Shown: positions 51,703 to 61,501, numbered from the stretch's first letter. The stretch is 64,000 nt of DNA from Variovorax atrisoli 110B (GCF_000382045.1 NZ_KB907456.1:248001-312000); one strand, 5' to 3'. The notes: generated from the sequence alone by a model not told the origin. Numbers and translations are program-made.

Positions 51703-54700
51703 TCAGCGCCGCAGATCGAGCGTGAACGGGAATTCGCGGCTGCCCGGCAGCTCGATGGTGGCCGGCGGCGTGCGCAGCAGGCCGGGGGTGTGGCCGGTGC
51801 GGGTGAAGCGCGAATGGCGGCGGCTTTCGGCCTCGTAGGCGTTGACCGGGAAGGTCTCGTAGTTGCGCCCGCCCGGGTGGGCCACGAAGTACTGGCAGCC
51901 GCCCAGCGAGCGCTTCATCCAGGTGTCGACCAGGTCGAAGGTCAGTGGCGCATGGGCCTTGATGCTCGGGTGCAGCGACGAAGGCGGGTTCCAGGCCTTG
52001 TAGCGCACGCCGGCCACGAATTCGCCGGTCACGCCCGTGGGCTGCAGCGGCAGCACCTTGCCGTTGACGGTGACGACGTGGCGGCTCTCGTTGAGGCCGG
52101 TCACGCGCACTTCGATGCGCTCCAGCGACGAATCCACATAGCGCACCGTGCCGCCGACCGCGCCTTCCTCGCCCATCACGTGCCAGGGCTCGAGCGCATT
52201 GCGCAGCGACAGCTCCACGCCCATCGCCTGAACCTGGCCCACCAGCGGGAAGCGGAACTCGAAGTGCGGCGCGAACCAGTCGGGATCGAAGGCGAAGCCG
52301 GCCTGGCGCATCTCGCTGATGACGTCGTCGAAGTCCATCTTCACGAAGGTCGGCAGCAGGAAGCGGTCGTGCAGCTCGGTGCCCCAGCGGGTGACGGGCG
52401 CCTTGTAGGGCTCGTCCCAGAAGCGGGCCACCAGCGCGCGGATCAGCAACTGCTGCGCGATGCTCATGCGCGCGTGCGGCGGCATCTCGAAGGCGCGCAG
52501 TTCCAGAAGGCCGAGGCGGCCGGTGCTGGAGTCGGGCGAGTAGAGCTTGTCGATGCAGAACTCGCTGCGGTGCGTGTTGCCCGTGACGTCGATCAGGATG
52601 TTGCGCAGCGTGCGGTCGACCAGCCAGGCCGGCATGTTCTGGCCGTAGATCTCGCGGTTCTTCGCGATCTCCTTCAGCGCGATCTCCAGCTCGTAGACCT
52701 GGTCGTTGCGCGCCTCGTCCACGCGCGGCGCCTGGCTCGTCGGGCCGATGAACATGCCCGAGAACAGGTAGCTCAGCGACGGATGGTTGTGCCAGTACAG
52801 CAGCAGGCTGGCCAGCAGCTCGGGCCGGCGCAGGAAGGGGCTGTCGGCCGGCGTCGCGCCGCCCAGCACGAAGTGGTTGCCGCCGCCGGTGCCGGTGTGG
52901 CGGCCGTCGGTCATGAACTTCTCGGCCGACAGGCGGGTTTCGAAGGCGGCGTTGTAGAGGAACTCGGTGTGGTCGACCAGTTCCTTCCAGTTGTGGGCCG
53001 GATGGATGTTGACCTCGATCACGCCCGGGTCGGGCGTGACCTGCAGCAGCTTCAGGCGCGGATCGCGCGGCGGCGGATAGCCTTCCATCACGATGCGCAC
53101 GCCCAGGTCGCGCGCAGTGGCTTCCACGGCAGCGACGAGGTCGAGGTAGTCCTCCAGGCGCGCAAGCGGGGGCATGAAGACGTAGAGCACGCCCGAGGCG
53201 CTGCCCTTCTTCTCGGCGGCGGGGCCGTTCGCGCGGCGCGGGTCGCGCACTTCGACGCACAGCGCGGTGCGGGTGATCCAGTGGGCGGATTCGCCGCGCC
53301 GTGGCTGGCGGTTGACCGTCGGATCGACGGAGTTGGCGGTGTCGTTGTCGTCCACGCCATGGCCTTCGCCGTCGCTCGCGGCGCCCGGCGTCTGCATGCG
53401 CAGCGAAGAGGGCACGGCGGGCGGAGCGCCGAAGGTATAGGGAACGGCACCCAGCCCCGTCGCGGCGCCGCCGGCATCGCCCGCGGCCATGGCGTAGCGC
53501 GCCTGGTAGTCGGCCCCGCTCGGCAGCGCGCCGCGCTGCGCGTTCGGGTCGCGCTCGATCATGTAGGGGTAGTCGCCCTTGCTGGCCCACGGTTGCGAGT
53601 CGAGCGGCAGGCGGTAGCCCATGGGCGAGTCGCCCGGAATGAGGCAGAGCCGGTCGTCGCGCAGGAACCACGGGCCGGTCTTCCAGGCCGGGCCTTCGAG
53701 CGCGGGGGCGTCGCGGTTCGCGTTGCCGGGTTCCAGCGGCAGCATGTAGCCGATCACCGCGTCGAGCTTCTGCGTGAACACGCGGCGCAGGCGCATGCGC
53801 TCCAGCTCGTCGTCGAGCTTGGAGTCGAAGGGGTCGACGTTCACCGGCAGGCGGCGTTCGCGCCAGAGGTAGTAGTAGATGTCCTCGTAGCCCGGCTGGA
53901 TGTAGCGCTCGGTCAGGCCGAGCTTCTGCGCCAGCAGGTTGGTGAAGCGGCGCGCGTCCTCGCTCGTGTAGTGCGTGGGAAAGCGCTCGTCGGCGAACAG
54001 GTCGGGGTCATGCCAAAGCGGCTGGCCGTCGGCGCGCCAGAAGATCGACAGTGCCCAGCGCGGCAGCTGTTCGCCCGGGTACCACTTGCCCTGGCCGAAG
54101 TGCAGGAAGCCGCCCTTGCCGTATTCGGCGCGCAGCTTGTGCACGAGCTCGGTGGCGTAGCCGCGCTTGGTGGGGCCGAGCGCGTCGGTGTTCCATTCGG
54201 GCGCGTCGCGGTCGGTGGTGGCCACGTAGGTGGGCTCGCCGCCCATGGTCAGGCGCACGTCGCCGGCCTTCAGGCGGGCATCCACTGCCTCGCCCAGCGC
54301 AAGCACGTCGGCCCACTGGTCTTCGGTGTAGGGCTTGGTGACGCGCGGCGATTCGTAGATGCGCGTGACCTTCATGTCATGGCTGAACTCGACCTCGGAT
54401 TCGTCGACGCCGCCCTCGATGGGCGCCGCGCTCGAGGGCGTGGGCGTGCAGGCCAGGGGGATGTGGCCCTCGCCGGCCAGCAGGCCCGAGGTGGCGTCGA
54501 GGCCGATCCATCCCGCGCCGGGCAGGAACACCTCGCACCAGGCGTGCAGGTCGGTGAAGTCGACCGTGGTGCCGCTCGGGCCGTCGAGCGCCTTCACGTC
54601 GGGCGTGAGCTGGATCAGGTAGCCCGAGACGAAGCGTGCGGCCAGCCCGCAGTGGCGCAGCAGCTGCACCAGCAGCCAGCCCGAGTCGCGGCAGGAGCCG

Positions 54701-55230
54701 CTGCCGTTGGTGAGCGTTTCTTCCGGCGTCTGCACGCCGGGCTCCATGCGGATGAGGTAGTTGACGTCCTTCTGGACCTGCTGGTTCAAACCGACCAGGA
54801 AGTCGATGGTGCGCTGCTCCTTGCGGTCGATCTTGTCGAGGTAGGCCTGCAGCAGCGGCGTGACCGGGTCGGCCACGAGGTAGGGAGCCAGTTCCTCGGC
54901 CTGCGAGGGCGTGTACTTGAAGGGGAAGTTTTCGGCCTGCGGCTCGAGGAAGAAGTCGAAGGGGTTGTAGACCGCCATCTCGACCACGAGGTCGACGGTG
55001 ACCTTGAACTCGCGCGTCTTCTCGGGAAACACGAGCCGCGCCTGGTAGTTGGCGAACGGGTCCTGCATCCAGTTGACGAAGTGCTCGGCCGGCTCGACCC
55101 GCAGCGAATACGAGATGACGTTGCTGCGGCAATGCGGCGCGGGCCGCAAGCGCACGACCTGCGGGCCCAGCTGCACCAGGCGGTCGTACTTGTAGTGGGT
55201 GACGTGGTGTAGAGCGGCGTGAATGGACAT
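51703..55230 (-). CDS. DUF2126-type transglutaminase-like protein
   Basis: A 1175-residue protein. The N-terminal 300 residues hold a bacterial transglutaminase-associated domain (LHHVTHYKYDRLVQLGPQVV) and a core with Cys180 in GSGSCRDSGW, His229 in FTDLHAWCEV and Asp245 in GLDATSG. The remainder is the large DUF2126 region, with an aspartate/histidine-rich core (YEDIYYYLWRERRLP, VDHTEFLYNAAFETR, GRHTGTGGGNHFVLGG) that resembles glutamine-synthetase-like ligases. It is the first gene of the minus-strand set and the usual partner of the ATP-grasp/alpha-E proteins. Its product is unknown. Confidence 0.9.
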   Translation of the reverse strand: MSIHAALHHVTHYKYDRLVQLGPQVVRLRPAPHCRSNVISYSLRVEPAEHFVNWMQDPFANYQARLVFPEKTREFKVTVDLVVEMAVYNPFDFFLEPQAENFPFKYTPSQAEELAPYLVADPVTPLLQAYLDKIDRKEQRTIDFLVGLNQQVQKDVNYLIRMEPGVQTPEETLTNGSGSCRDSGWLLVQLLRHCGLAARFVSGYLIQLTPDVKALDGPSGTTVDFTDLHAWCEVFLPGAGWIGLDATSGLLAGEGHIPLACTPTPSSAAPIEGGVDESEVEFSHDMKVTRIYESPRVTKPYTEDQWADVLALGEAVDARLKAGDVRLTMGGEPTYVATTDRDAPEWNTDALGPTKRGYATELVHKLRAEYGKGGFLHFGQGKWYPGEQLPRWALSIFWRADGQPLWHDPDLFADERFPTHYTSEDARRFTNLLAQKLGLTERYIQPGYEDIYYYLWRERRLPVNVDPFDSKLDDELERMRLRRVFTQKLDAVIGYMLPLEPGNANRDAPALEGPAWKTGPWFLRDDRLCLIPGDSPMGYRLPLDSQPWASKGDYPYMIERDPNAQRGALPSGADYQARYAMAAGDAGGAATGLGAVPYTFGAPPAVPSSLRMQTPGAASDGEGHGVDDNDTANSVDPTVNRQPRRGESAHWITRTALCVEVRDPRRANGPAAEKKGSASGVLYVFMPPLARLEDYLDLVAAVEATARDLGVRIVMEGYPPPRDPRLKLLQVTPDPGVIEVNIHPAHNWKELVDHTEFLYNAAFETRLSAEKFMTDGRHTGTGGGNHFVLGGATPADSPFLRRPELLASLLLYWHNHPSLSYLFSGMFIGPTSQAPRVDEARNDQVYELEIALKEIAKNREIYGQNMPAWLVDRTLRNILIDVTGNTHRSEFCIDKLYSPDSSTGRLGLLELRAFEMPPHARMSIAQQLLIRALVARFWDEPYKAPVTRWGTELHDRFLLPTFVKMDFDDVISEMRQAGFAFDPDWFAPHFEFRFPLVGQVQAMGVELSLRNALEPWHVMGEEGAVGGTVRYVDSSLERIEVRVTGLNESRHVVTVNGKVLPLQPTGVTGEFVAGVRYKAWNPPSSLHPSIKAHAPLTFDLVDTWMKRSLGGCQYFVAHPGGRNYETFPVNAYEAESRRHSRFTRTGHTPGLLRTPPATIELPGSREFPFTLDLRR

Positions 55231-55371
55231 GCGTTTTTTTGTGCTGTGCTGGCAGATTGCATCGAGAAGATGTCTCTGGTGAGACGCATACTAGCCGAGA
55301 TGCTTAGCAATTAACGCGCCATTGAGCGCGGGTTCGGGGAGGGTTTGCATCATGGGTTCGGGAGTTGTCCG

Positions 55372-57819
55372 ATGACGCGGAATCGCGCGTCACGCCGGGC
55401 TGTGGGCGCTGCCGGCGCATTCGCGGCGCTGGGCGGTTCGCTGTTGGGAGCGGCCTTGCAACTGCAGCAACCGGTGCTGTGGCCGGCATGGGTCTATGCC
55501 GGTTTGCTATGGGCCGCAACGGCCGGAATGTGTTGGCGGCTGCTGCCGGGAAGGGCGCTCCTGCTCATCGCCCTGGCCTGCGGGGCGATGGCCGGCGCGG
55601 GGCTCGCGGGGTGGCGTGCCGTGGCCTATGCCGCAGGCGCACTGGCCCCTGCGCTCGAAGGGCAGGACCTGCGCGTCACGGGGGTCGTGTCCGAGATGCC
55701 CCAGCGCAACGAGGCCGGCACGCGCTTCACGCTGGATGTCGAATCCGCCCGTTGGGCCGATGCCGGCACGCGGGGCCTGCCCGTCGTCCCCGATCGCATC
55801 GCGCTCGGCTGGTATGCCGAGGGTTCCAGCCTCTGGAGCCGCGCACCCCGGGCCGTCGCCGACGTCGCCGTGCTCCACGCGGGCGAGCGCTGGAGCCTGA
55901 CGGTGCGCCTGAAGGCGCCGCACGGCAACCGCAACCCGCATGGCTTCGACGGCGAACTCTGGATGTGGGAGCAGGGCCTGCATGCCAGCGGCCATGTGCG
56001 CAGCGGCACGCGCGACGTGGCGCCGGTGCTGGTCGACTCCACCTGGCGCCACCCCATCGAGCGGGCCCGCGAGGCCGTGCGCGATGCGATCTTCGAGCGC
56101 GTGCCCGACCGCGCCCGCGCAGGCGTGATCGCGGCCCTCGTCACCGGCGACCAGAACGCCATCGACCGCGCCGGCTGGGACGTGTTCCGTGCCACGGGCG
56201 TGGCGCACCTGATGTCGATCTCGGGCCTGCACGTCACGATGTTCGCCTGGCTCGCTGCGCACGTGGTCGGCCTGCTCTGGCGCCGCAGCGCAAGGCTGAT
56301 GCTGAGGCTGCCCGCCCAGCAGGCCGCGCTGGTCGGCGGCGTGCTGCTGGCCGCGCTCTATGCGCTCTTCAGCGGCTGGGGTGTGCCGTCGCAGCGCACG
56401 GTCTGGATGCTCGCGACGGTCGCGCTGCTGCGTCTCACTGGTCGGCGCTGGCCATGGCCTAACGTTTGGCTGCTGACCGCCGCCGTGGTGGTCGCGCTCG
56501 ATCCGTGGGCCCTGATGCAGGCTGGCTTCTGGCTGAGCTTCGTCGCGGTGGGCGTGCTCTTCGCGACGGACGCCGGAATGCCGGGCGAGCAGCAGGCCGG
56601 CGGGGCCGCTCGGCTGCTGCGCTTCTTCCGCGAGCAATGGACCATCACGCTGGCCATCACGCCGCTGAGCCTGCTGCTGTTCCAGCAGGTGTCGCTGATC
56701 GGGCTGGTGGCCAATGCGGTGGCGATTCCCTGGGTCACGCTCGTGATCACGCCGCTGGCGATGCTCGGCGTGGCGGTGCCGCCCCTGTGGGACGCTGCTG
56801 CCTGGGCCGTGCATGCGCTCGCGCTCCTGCTGCAAGGGCTGGCCGGCCTGCCGCATGCCACGCTGTCGATGGCGGCGCCTCCGCTGTGGATGGCCGCCTG
56901 CGGCGTGGGCGGCGGCGTGTTGCTGGCGATGCGGCTGCCGTGGTCGCTGCGCAGCCTTGGCGTTCCTCTGCTCCTGCCGGTGCTGCTGTGGCAGGCGCCC
57001 CGGCCTGCGGTGGGCGAGTTCGAGCTGCTCGCCGCAGACATCGGCCAGGGCAACGCGGTGCTCGTGCGCACCGCCACACACAGCCTGCTCTACGACGCCG
57101 GCCCGCGCTACGGCCTCGAAAGTGACGCGGGGCACCGCGTGCTGGTGCCGCTGCTGCGGGCCTACGGCGAGCGGCTCGACACGCTGGTGGTGAGTCATCG
57201 CGATGCCGACCACATCGGCGGCGCGCCCGCGGTGCTCGCGATGCAGCCGGAGGCCGAGCTGCTGAGCTCCATCGAGGCCACGCACCCGCTGCAGGCGATG
57301 CGTGCGTCGAGGCGCTGCGAGGCAGGGCAGTCGTGGAGCTGGGACGGCGTGCGCTTCGAGGTGCTGCATCCCTTCGAAAGCGACTACCGCAGCTTCGGCA
57401 AGCCCAATGCGGTTTCGTGCGTGCTGCGCGTCGACAACGGACGCGCGGCGGCACTGCTGGCCGGCGATATCGAGCGGCTGCAGGAAGCGGCGCTGGTCGT
57501 GCGCACGCCCCAGCTGCTGCATGCCGACGTGCTGCTGGCGCCGCATCACGGGAGCAAGACTTCTTCGGGGGAGGCTTTCCTCGACCAGGTTAGGCCGCGC
57601 ATCGTGCTCGTGCAGGCGGGGTACCGCAACCGCTTCGGCCATCCGGCCCGGGAGGTGGTCGCGCGCTACCTCGACCGGGGCGTGCGGCTGATCGAGAACA
57701 CCCGCTGCGGCGCCGCGCATTGGAGCAGCCTGCATCCTGCCGATGTCGCCTGCGAACGGGAGCGGCGTGCCCGGTACTGGCAGCACCGCCTGCCCCCTTC
57801 GGAGCTCCCGGGCTCTTGA
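55372..57819 (+). CDS. comEC: DNA internalisation-related competence protein ComEC/Rec2
   Basis: An 815-residue inner-membrane protein that forms the DNA channel in natural transformation. An N-terminal DUF4131-type region with spans (about 1-200) precedes the competence domain with ATGVAHLMSISGLHVTMFAWL (the signature) and further spans to about residue 540. The C-terminal third is an MBL-fold domain (LLAADIGQGNAVLVRT, VVSHRDADHIGG, LLAPHHGSKTSSGEAFL), thought to act as a nuclease. ATG at 55372 is chosen after GGGAG; a TTG at 55345 is less likely. It is divergent from the DUF2126-type gene. Confidence 0.93.
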   Translation: MTRNRASRRAVGAAGAFAALGGSLLGAALQLQQPVLWPAWVYAGLLWAATAGMCWRLLPGRALLLIALACGAMAGAGLAGWRAVAYAAGALAPALEGQDLRVTGVVSEMPQRNEAGTRFTLDVESARWADAGTRGLPVVPDRIALGWYAEGSSLWSRAPRAVADVAVLHAGERWSLTVRLKAPHGNRNPHGFDGELWMWEQGLHASGHVRSGTRDVAPVLVDSTWRHPIERAREAVRDAIFERVPDRARAGVIAALVTGDQNAIDRAGWDVFRATGVAHLMSISGLHVTMFAWLAAHVVGLLWRRSARLMLRLPAQQAALVGGVLLAALYALFSGWGVPSQRTVWMLATVALLRLTGRRWPWPNVWLLTAAVVVALDPWALMQAGFWLSFVAVGVLFATDAGMPGEQQAGGAARLLRFFREQWTITLAITPLSLLLFQQVSLIGLVANAVAIPWVTLVITPLAMLGVAVPPLWDAAAWAVHALALLLQGLAGLPHATLSMAAPPLWMAACGVGGGVLLAMRLPWSLRSLGVPLLLPVLLWQAPRPAVGEFELLAADIGQGNAVLVRTATHSLLYDAGPRYGLESDAGHRVLVPLLRAYGERLDTLVVSHRDADHIGGAPAVLAMQPEAELLSSIEATHPLQAMRASRRCEAGQSWSWDGVRFEVLHPFESDYRSFGKPNAVSCVLRVDNGRAAALLAGDIERLQEAALVVRTPQLLHADVLLAPHHGSKTSSGEAFLDQVRPRIVLVQAGYRNRFGHPAREVVARYLDRGVRLIENTRCGAAHWSSLHPADVACERERRARYWQHRLPPSELPGS

Positions 57820-57979
57820 AACTGTGAATTAATTGTCAAAAGTAGCTTAAAGGTATTCATTTTCACGAATCCAAGCCGAAGAATCCTGCGTTTTACTGGG
57901 TAGCTACAACTCGGCGACAAGGGGGCAACATGTACAAACGTCCACGCTCGCAGCGGGGCGTGACCGCAGGGCGGGTTTC

Positions 57980-58840
57980 ATGACGACAGCGGTTCCGGCC
58001 ATCACCAGCGCGAGCGCCGCGCCCGCGTCGGGCGCCAGGCTCGACATGCACCGCGAAGGCCCGGTGCTCATCCTGACGCTCAGCAACCCGGAGGCGCGCA
58101 ACGCCATCAATCCCTCGGTCTACCGTGCGGCGGCCAAGGCGATACGCGCCACCGCGGGCTTCCGCACGGTGCGCGCCATCGTGCTGCGCGGCGAGGGCGA
58201 TCACTTCAGCGGAGGCGGCGACCTGCGGCGGCTGGCCCGCCAGCGAAAGCTGCCGGCCGCCGAGCAGCGCGGCCACATCGACGCGCTGCACGAATGGCTC
58301 ATGGCGATCGAGGAGGCGCCGCAGCCCGTGATCGCCGCGGTCGAGGGGGCGGCGATGGGCGGCGGCTTCTCGCTGAGCCTGGCCTGCGATCTCATCGTGG
58401 CCGCCGAGGACGCGAAGTTCGCGATGTCGTACATCAACGTCGGCCTCTCGCCCGACGGCGGCGGCACCGATTCGCTGGCCCGCGCTCTGCCGCCGCAGGC
58501 CGCGCTGGAAATGCTGCTCGACGGCACGCCGTGCACTGCCAGGCGGTTGCATGAGCTGGGCGTGGTCAACAAGGTGGTGCCGCACGGGGAAGCCGGTGCC
58601 GCCGCGCTCGCCTGGGCGCAACAGCTTGCGCGCGGGCCGTTCGAGGTGCAGGCGCGCATCAAGCAGCTCGTGTATGCGGCGCGCGGACGCAGCCGGCGCG
58701 AGCAGTTGGAGGCCGAACGGGAGTCCTTCCTGACGAGCCTCTACAGCGACGAGAGCGGGGAGCGCATCAAGGGATTCCTGTCGCCCCGCAAGAAGCAGGA
58801 AGCGAGCGAGGCGGGGAGCGAGGAGGGCTCCGCCGGCTGA
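57980..58840 (+). CDS. Enoyl-CoA hydratase/isomerase family protein
   Basis: A 286-residue crotonase-fold protein. The NPEARNAINPSVYRA segment leads to the oxyanion-hole residues in EGDHFSGGGDLRRLA, then VEGAAMGGGFSLSLACDLIVA and YINVGLSPDGGGTDSLAR. It is related to the 2-(1,2-epoxy-1,2-dihydrophenyl)acetyl-CoA isomerase-like group (PaaG) but the substrate is uncertain. The preceding 160 bp gap (57820-57979) is AT-rich by local standards and probably contains its promoter; no confident boxes are seen. Confidence 0.87.
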   Translation: MTTAVPAITSASAAPASGARLDMHREGPVLILTLSNPEARNAINPSVYRAAAKAIRATAGFRTVRAIVLRGEGDHFSGGGDLRRLARQRKLPAAEQRGHIDALHEWLMAIEEAPQPVIAAVEGAAMGGGFSLSLACDLIVAAEDAKFAMSYINVGLSPDGGGTDSLARALPPQAALEMLLDGTPCTARRLHELGVVNKVVPHGEAGAAALAWAQQLARGPFEVQARIKQLVYAARGRSRREQLEAERESFLTSLYSDESGERIKGFLSPRKKQEASEAGSEEGSAG

Positions 58841-58938
58841 GCGAGGAAAGATCATCCGGCCCGTCTCCGGCCTTGGCATCAGGGGTTCTACTGGCCCTGA
58901 ACTTGCTAAGCTACGAGCTCAAGGAGATTGGTCGTTCC

Positions 58939-60435
58939 ATGCACAAATTTGACGAGATGTACGAGCAGCTTCCCTACGCTGGAGCTGCGATTCGACAGCA
59001 TTACAAGCGCTACGACCAATGGCTCGCGAAGCAACCCGGTGAGGTGATGCGTTCGCGACGCGAAGAGGCGGAAATGATCTTCCGCCGGGTCGGCATCACC
59101 TTCGCGGTGTACGGCGCCAAGGACGAGGACGGCTCCGGCACCGAGCGGCTCATACCGTTCGACCTGCTGCCTCGCATCATTCCCGCCCACGAGTGGGACA
59201 GCATGGAAAAAGGGCTGGTGCAGCGCGTGACGGCGCTCAACCGCTTTCTTCACGATGTCTACCATGACCAGGAAATCATCAAGGCCGGCATCATCCCGGC
59301 CGAGCAGATCCTGAACAACGCCCAGTTCCGCCCCGAGATGATGGGCGTGAACGTGCCGCACAACGTCTACTCGAACATCTCGGGCATCGACATCGTGCGG
59401 GCGCCCGACGCCTCGGGCAACGGCGAGTACTACGTACTCGAAGACAACCTGCGCGTGCCCAGCGGCGTGAGCTACATGCTCGAGAACCGCAAGATGATGA
59501 TGCGGCTCTTCCCCGAGCTCTTCAACCAGAACCGCATCGCGCCGGTCGCGCACTACCCCGACCTGCTGCTCGAAACGCTTCGCGCCAGCGCGCCGCCGGC
59601 CACGGCCGAGCCCACGGTGGTGGTGCTCACGCCGGGCATGTACAACAGCGCCTACTTCGAGCACGCCTTCCTCGCGCAGCAGATGGGCGTGGAGCTGGTC
59701 GAGGGGCAGGACCTGTTCGTGAAGGACAACTTCGTCTACATGCGCACCACGCGCGGGCCGAAGCGCGTCGACGTCATCTACCGCCGCGTGGACGACGACT
59801 TCCTCGACCCCGAGGTGTTCCGCCCGACTTCGACCCTGGGCTGCGCGGGCCTGATGCGCGCCTACCGCGAAGGCAACGTCGTCATCTGCAATGCGGTGGG
59901 CACCGGCGTGGCCGACGACAAGTCGATCTACCCCTACGTGCCGAAGATGGTGGAGTTCTACCTCGGCGAGAAGCCGATCTTGAAGAACGTGCCCACCTAC
60001 ATGTGCCGAAACAAGGACGAGCTGCAGTACACGCTCGACAACATGAAGGACCTGGTCGTCAAGGAAGTGCACGGCGCCGGCGGCTACGGCATGCTGATTG
60101 GCCCCGCCGCGACGCAGGCGGAGATCGAGGACTTCAAGAAGGCCGTGATCGCCAAGCCCGACGGCTACATCGCCCAGCCCACGCTGAGCCTGTCGACCTC
60201 GCCCACCTTCGTCGACGCCGGCATCGCGCCGCGCCACATCGACCTGCGCCCCTTCGTCCTCTCGGGCAGCGAAGTGCAGATGGTGCCCGGCGGCCTCACG
60301 CGCGTGGCGCTCAAGGAAGGCTCGCTGGTGGTGAATTCGTCGCAGGGCGGCGGCACCAAGGACACCTGGATTCTCGAAGCCGACCGTGTGCCCAAGTCCA
60401 AGGCTCCCGCACAGTCGCAAAGCCAATCGCAGTAG
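58939..60435 (+). CDS. Circularly permuted type 2 ATP-grasp protein with SQ-rich tail
   Basis: A 498-residue cytoplasmic ATP-grasp protein, homologous to residues 120-600 of the fusion at 48839. Markers: FDEMYEQLPYAGAAIRQHY at the N-terminus, AIPFDLLPRIIP-like LIPFDLLPRIIP, YYVLEDNLRVPSGVSYMLEN, LTPGMYNSAYFEHAFLAQQMGV, EVHGAGGYGML. The chain ends in PAQSQSQSQ, a tract that the fold does not need. ATG at 58939 follows AAGGAG; the upstream in-frame ATG-free start at 58873 is not used. The alpha-E gene follows 11 bp later. It is predicted to form amide bonds on an unknown peptide. Confidence 0.9.
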   Translation: MHKFDEMYEQLPYAGAAIRQHYKRYDQWLAKQPGEVMRSRREEAEMIFRRVGITFAVYGAKDEDGSGTERLIPFDLLPRIIPAHEWDSMEKGLVQRVTALNRFLHDVYHDQEIIKAGIIPAEQILNNAQFRPEMMGVNVPHNVYSNISGIDIVRAPDASGNGEYYVLEDNLRVPSGVSYMLENRKMMMRLFPELFNQNRIAPVAHYPDLLLETLRASAPPATAEPTVVVLTPGMYNSAYFEHAFLAQQMGVELVEGQDLFVKDNFVYMRTTRGPKRVDVIYRRVDDDFLDPEVFRPTSTLGCAGLMRAYREGNVVICNAVGTGVADDKSIYPYVPKMVEFYLGEKPILKNVPTYMCRNKDELQYTLDNMKDLVVKEVHGAGGYGMLIGPAATQAEIEDFKKAVIAKPDGYIAQPTLSLSTSPTFVDAGIAPRHIDLRPFVLSGSEVQMVPGGLTRVALKEGSLVVNSSQGGGTKDTWILEADRVPKSKAPAQSQSQSQ

Positions 60436-60446
60436 GAGCACGAACG

Positions 60447-61403
60447 ATGCTGTCCCGCACCGCAGACCACCTCTATTGGATGTCCCGCTACACCGAGCGC
60501 GCCGAGAACACGGCGCGCATGCTGGACGTCAACTACCAGACCTCGCTCCTGCCGCAGTCCGCCGAAGTCGCCAAGTATGGCTGGCAGGGCGTGCTCTCCA
60601 TCAGCGAACTGCTGCCCTGGTACAACCAGAAGTACGACCAGATCGCGCCCAAGGAGGTGATGGAGTTCATGGTCAAGGACGAGAGCAACGCCTCGTCCAT
60701 CGTCTCCTGCCTCAAGGCCGCTCGCGAGAACGCACGTGCCGTGCGCGGCGCGCTCACCACCGAAGCCTGGGAAACGCAGAACACCACCTGGCTCGAAGTC
60801 AACCGCATGCTGCGCTCGGGCGACTTCGAGCGCGACCCCGGCCAGTTCTTCGAGTGGGTCAAGTTCCGCTCGCACCTGTCGCGCGGTGTCACGCTGGGCA
60901 CCATGCTGCAGGACGAGGCCTTCTACTTCTCGCGCCTGGGCACATTCCTGGAACGTGCGGACAACACAGCGCGCCTGGTCGATGTGAAGTTCCACGCGCT
61001 CAACAGCGAGTTCTTCGGCGCCGCCACCGAGGAAGACCAGGAGTACGACTTCTATCACTGGAGCGCGATCCTGCGCAGCGTCTCGGCCTTCGAGGTCTAC
61101 CGCAAGGTGTACCGCGACGTGATCAAGCCGGAGCGCGTGGCCGAACTGCTCATTCTTCGCGCCGACATGCCGCGCTCGCTGCATGCGAGCCTGGTCGAGG
61201 TGGTCAACAACCTTGCGAAGGTTCAGAACGAGCAGAGCGCTGAAACTCAGCGCCGCGCCGGGAAGCTCCTGGCCGATCTGCAATATGCGCGTGTCGACGA
61301 AATCCTGGCGACGGGGCTGCATGCGTATCTCACGCAATTCCTCGATCGGGTGAATGAGCTGGGGGTTCGGATCAGCCAGGATTTTCTGGTTCCGGCGCAT
61401 TGA
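60447..61403 (+). CDS. Alpha-E domain protein
   Basis: A 318-residue all-helical protein equivalent to the C-terminal part of the fusion at 48839. It begins with the family signature LSRTADHLYWMSRYTERAENTARMLDV, then QNTTWLEVNRMLRSGDFERD and RLGTFLERADNTARLVDVKF, an internal near-repeat of the RxERAxNTAR motif, suggesting a duplicated helical unit. It is always found with ATP-grasp partners and may be a scaffold or a catalytic lid; no activity is established. The transglutaminase gene that commonly follows this pair is missing here: the TpsA gene starts 264 bp downstream. Confidence 0.9.
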   Translation: MLSRTADHLYWMSRYTERAENTARMLDVNYQTSLLPQSAEVAKYGWQGVLSISELLPWYNQKYDQIAPKEVMEFMVKDESNASSIVSCLKAARENARAVRGALTTEAWETQNTTWLEVNRMLRSGDFERDPGQFFEWVKFRSHLSRGVTLGTMLQDEAFYFSRLGTFLERADNTARLVDVKFHALNSEFFGAATEEDQEYDFYHWSAILRSVSAFEVYRKVYRDVIKPERVAELLILRADMPRSLHASLVEVVNNLAKVQNEQSAETQRRAGKLLADLQYARVDEILATGLHAYLTQFLDRVNELGVRISQDFLVPAH

Positions 61404-61473
61404 TTGGGAATGGAAGGCTTCATCCTTTTCCGGGGGGAAGCCTGCCTAGCTTGATGCGAATTTTTGACAATTG

Positions 61474-61501
61474 TTGACGGGTTGATCCCGGTTAGTAGGA
61501 T
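61474..61501 (+). promoter_or_regulatory. Candidate promoter for the TpsA gene
   Basis: TTGACG (61474-61479), 16-bp spacer, TAGGAT (61496-61501), in a 264-bp gap (61404-61667) that is unusually AT-rich for this window. A TTGACA at 61464-61469 has no matching -10. The leader would be about 160 bases. Unproven. Confidence 0.35.

Noticed and set aside
51295..55212. A 1305-codon open frame on the plus strand opposite the DUF2126-type gene
   Set aside because: It mirrors a real gene with intact catalytic motifs on the other strand. High-GC genes commonly give long antisense open frames; its protein is Arg/Ala/Gly/His-rich with no domain.
61415..61443. AGGCTTC/GAAGCCT hairpin after the alpha-E gene as a terminator
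   Set aside because: The loop is 15 bases and there is no T run directly after the stem.
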